Shown: piece after piece, positions 6,124 through 7,328 of the stretch
Position numbering within the stretch: position 1 is the first letter of the stretch
Layout of the letters: each line of letters starts with the position of its first letter
Source: JABDDM01 sp038240295
Lineage (GTDB): Bacteria; Bacteroidota; Ignavibacteria; Palsa-1295
Length of the DNA stretch: 7,328 bases
Assembly (NCBI GenBank): GCA_038240295.1
Contig: JBBSDW010000153.1
Span: 1 to 7,328 of the forward strand
Reading direction: 5' to 3'
Position numbers and translations under genes: made by a program
The notes under the pieces: model-generated
What the model saw: only the letters and a program-made list of their open reading frames with translations
The model's database searches: none
Told to the model about the DNA's origin: nothing

Positions 6124-6170
6124 ATCAATTAAAAGATCGAAAAAAAGGCACAAATTTTTACCCCCGCTTT

Positions 6171-6214
6171 TCAGGAATTCTCTACGCCGGCTGCCTGCAG
6201 GATGGAACTCCTGA
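6171..6214. repeat. Imperfect inverted repeat in the divergent intergenic region
   Basis: TCAGGAATTC (6171-6180) and GAACTCCTGA (6205-6214) are inverted 10-base arms with one mismatch and a 24-base spacer. The spacer contains the palindrome CCTGCAGG. It could be a hairpin in a long leader or a pair of protein-binding half-sites. No function is assigned. Confidence 0.45.
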
Positions 6215-6216
6215 GC

Positions 6217-6228
6217 TTGAAGCTTCAA
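6217..6228. promoter_or_regulatory. Perfect 12-bp palindrome, candidate operator
   Basis: TTGAAGCTTCAA is fully self-complementary and ends seven bases before the candidate -7 box at 6236, so a dimeric regulator bound here would touch the promoter of the oxidoreductase gene. Position and symmetry suggest an operator; the regulator is unknown. Confidence 0.4.
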
Positions 6229-6235
6229 ACGGAGG

Positions 6236-6243
6236 TAAATTTG
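6236..6243 (+). promoter_or_regulatory. Candidate -7 box (TAAATTTG) for the oxidoreductase gene
   Basis: TAAATTTG matches TAnnTTTG exactly. Transcription would begin near 6250, about 40 bases before ATG 6290. A good -33 TTTG at the usual spacing is missing; CTTG at 6216-6219 is 16 bases upstream. The preceding GGAGG (6231-6235) could instead be a ribosome site for a tiny TTG-initiated frame, which is thought less likely. Confidence 0.42.
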
Positions 6244-6289
6244 CACCGTCAATTGAGTAAGCAATAAGTAAGGAATTTCAGAGCAGCGC

Positions 6290-7328
6290 ATGCCTTTCGA
6301 CGAAACCGACCCGTTTTCACCGCCTCCCATTGTTGATCCATCGATACACAAGGCCTCGCTTGAGCTCGGCATCGCTGGGTTCCAGTATCAGGATCTTTAC
6401 GAGCCTGCAAGACTTCGAGATCTGCATCAGGTTTTCTTCGCTGAATTGCGCGATCGGAATCCCGACCTCGTAAACCGCTTCGAACGCTACGCAACCGAGG
6501 GCGCGGAAGCGACGAGCGAGATCGCAGTATCGAATCTGCTTGTCGAAATGGCGCCCTTTGTCGGCAAGTTTGTCGCGAAGGTTTTTCAGGTGGAAGATTT
6601 TCGAAATGGTCAGATCGAGATCGCTCATCGCGATAAAACGATCTTTGATTTTAAGCGCGAATTCCTCACGCGGCGCTCACTTAAAAAATATAAGGATCTT
6701 GAGAGTGTCCTGAAATTTGCCGGTGCCAATTCACTTGCCGCATTTGGAAGCTGGACTGAGTCCTTAGAGATCGCTGAGCCAGCTCCGGCCGATCCTGAAC
6801 TTCACTTCGCAAGAACCGCCATCCGAATCAGCAAACTTGAGAAGGAGCCGGATGTGCTCTTGCTTGAATCGCTGCGCGACGGGTTGCGCGGCGAGTTAAA
6901 AGAGCGACTTTTTGGTGATGACGTAGAACTTGCAGGCAAGCTCGGTTCGATGCTTGAGGCATACGCTGCATGGATCTATCTCGATCCTAAGGAGCGTGCA
7001 CACACGAAATCATGGGCGAGCTATCATCTGCCGCATGCGATGGATTACGACCATCTCGTCGAAGTGATCCGTCCGGAGTCACTGCTTCCGGAGAAGTTCG
7101 CTGGTCCAGAATCAGAGTTTCGCCGACGCGATGGATTTGCACTCACCGATTCGCGCATGTCGCCGCGGTTCGTACAATCCGAGACGGACTACTGCGTGTT
7201 TTGTCATGAGCGTGCGCGTGATTCCTGTTCGAAAGGTTTTGTCGATAAAGAAGGCGGATTCAAAAAAAATCCGCTCGGCATTCCGCTCGAAGGCTGCCCG
7301 CTCGATGAGAAGATCAGCGAGATGCACG
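6290..7328 (+). CDS. Large oxidoreductase, N-terminal part with GltD-like Fe-S Cys cluster (partial, runs off the window)
   Basis: The frame is open from ATG 6290 to the right edge, giving 346 residues without a stop; an in-frame TAA at 6269 fixes ATG 6290 as the first start. AAGGAA (6270-6275) is 14 bases upstream, a weak ribosome site. Residues 1-290 are mostly helical-looking, charged, without a signal peptide, and I recognise no named domain. Then come Cys302, Cys305, Cys313 and Cys336 in the order C-x2-C-x7-C-x22-C-P, followed by LDEKISEMH. This resembles the N-terminal [4Fe-4S] domain of GltD and dihydropyrimidine dehydrogenase (C-x2-C-x4-C-x3-C-P, then an IPxW-like segment), but with longer loops. 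In those enzymes an FAD/NAD(P)-binding pyridine-nucleotide-disulfide oxidoreductase domain follows. I recall long cytosolic proteins of this type annotated as pyridine nucleotide-disulfide oxidoreductases; that the same domain follows here is inference. The substrate is unknown. Confidence 0.8.
   Translation, partial: MPFDETDPFSPPPIVDPSIHKASLELGIAGFQYQDLYEPARLRDLHQVFFAELRDRNPDLVNRFERYATEGAEATSEIAVSNLLVEMAPFVGKFVAKVFQVEDFRNGQIEIAHRDKTIFDFKREFLTRRSLKKYKDLESVLKFAGANSLAAFGSWTESLEIAEPAPADPELHFARTAIRISKLEKEPDVLLLESLRDGLRGELKERLFGDDVELAGKLGSMLEAYAAWIYLDPKERAHTKSWASYHLPHAMDYDHLVEVIRPESLLPEKFAGPESEFRRRDGFALTDSRMSPRFVQSETDYCVFCHERARDSCSKGFVDKEGGFKKNPLGIPLEGCPLDEKISEMH

Noticed and set aside
6241..6267. 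Eight-codon leader frame (TTG start, TAA stop) after GGAGG at 6231-6235
   Set aside because: The spacing to GGAGG is good, but the start is TTG, the peptide has no attenuation-type codon run, and the same bases form an exact -7 box. Kept only as a less likely alternative.
6121..6628. Minus-strand frames of 81-103 codons over the oxidoreductase 5' end
   Set aside because: They are antisense to a 346-codon open frame with a recognisable Cys cluster; shadows.
7012..7209. 65-codon plus-strand frame near the right edge
   Set aside because: Alternative frame inside the oxidoreductase gene.
1..7328. Mobile elements, CRISPR arrays, tRNA or rRNA genes, toxin-antitoxin or phage-defence genes
   Set aside because: None seen: no transposase or integrase motif, no regularly spaced repeats, no cloverleaf noticed by eye. 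A small structured RNA could still be missed without a covariance search.

Overview
The window looks like a chromosomal segment from a moderately GC-rich (about 50-55% by eye) bacterium, probably of the Bacteroidota/Chlorobiota (FCB) side. Three things suggest this. Most start codons lack a well-placed Shine-Dalgarno. Intergenic regions carry boxes matching the Bacteroidota -7 element TAnnTTTG. Two exported proteins are lipoproteins, one with Lys-Lys-Glu after the lipid cysteine. The lineage is an inference; no rRNA or marker gene is present. No tRNA, rRNA, IS, integrase or CRISPR was seen.

Left part (1-1173). The 3' end of a kelch-repeat gene (+) is followed by a second, out-of-frame copy of its last codons, then a very strong 16-bp hairpin. 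That hairpin probably terminates a minus-strand gene for a small secreted Ala/Pro/Val-rich protein (438-854). Just upstream of that gene on the minus strand is an uncertain, possibly decayed reading frame (865-1152).

Middle part (1174-5732). Five genes run on the plus strand. A beta-propeller (PQQ-like repeat) lipoprotein, a monofunctional proline dehydrogenase and a DUF2203 protein are packed with 8-10 nt gaps and look like one operon. After 120 bases holding a candidate promoter and a perfect 13-bp tandem repeat ending at the start codon come a diheme cytochrome c lipoprotein and, 23 nt later, an FkbM-family methyltransferase. Proline dehydrogenase passes electrons to FAD and quinone and the cytochrome is an envelope electron carrier, so both bear on respiration; a direct link is not shown.

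Right part (5733-7328). A small single-pass membrane protein (-) converges on the methyltransferase gene and diverges from the 5' end of a large oxidoreductase (+) that runs off the window. The 190-bp divergent region holds a TAnnTTTG match for each direction, a perfect 12-bp palindrome next to the rightward match and an imperfect inverted repeat. The oxidoreductase fragment shows a long N-terminal region and then a Cys cluster resembling a stretched version of the GltD/dihydropyrimidine-dehydrogenase [4Fe-4S] motif. It is the least ordinary protein here.
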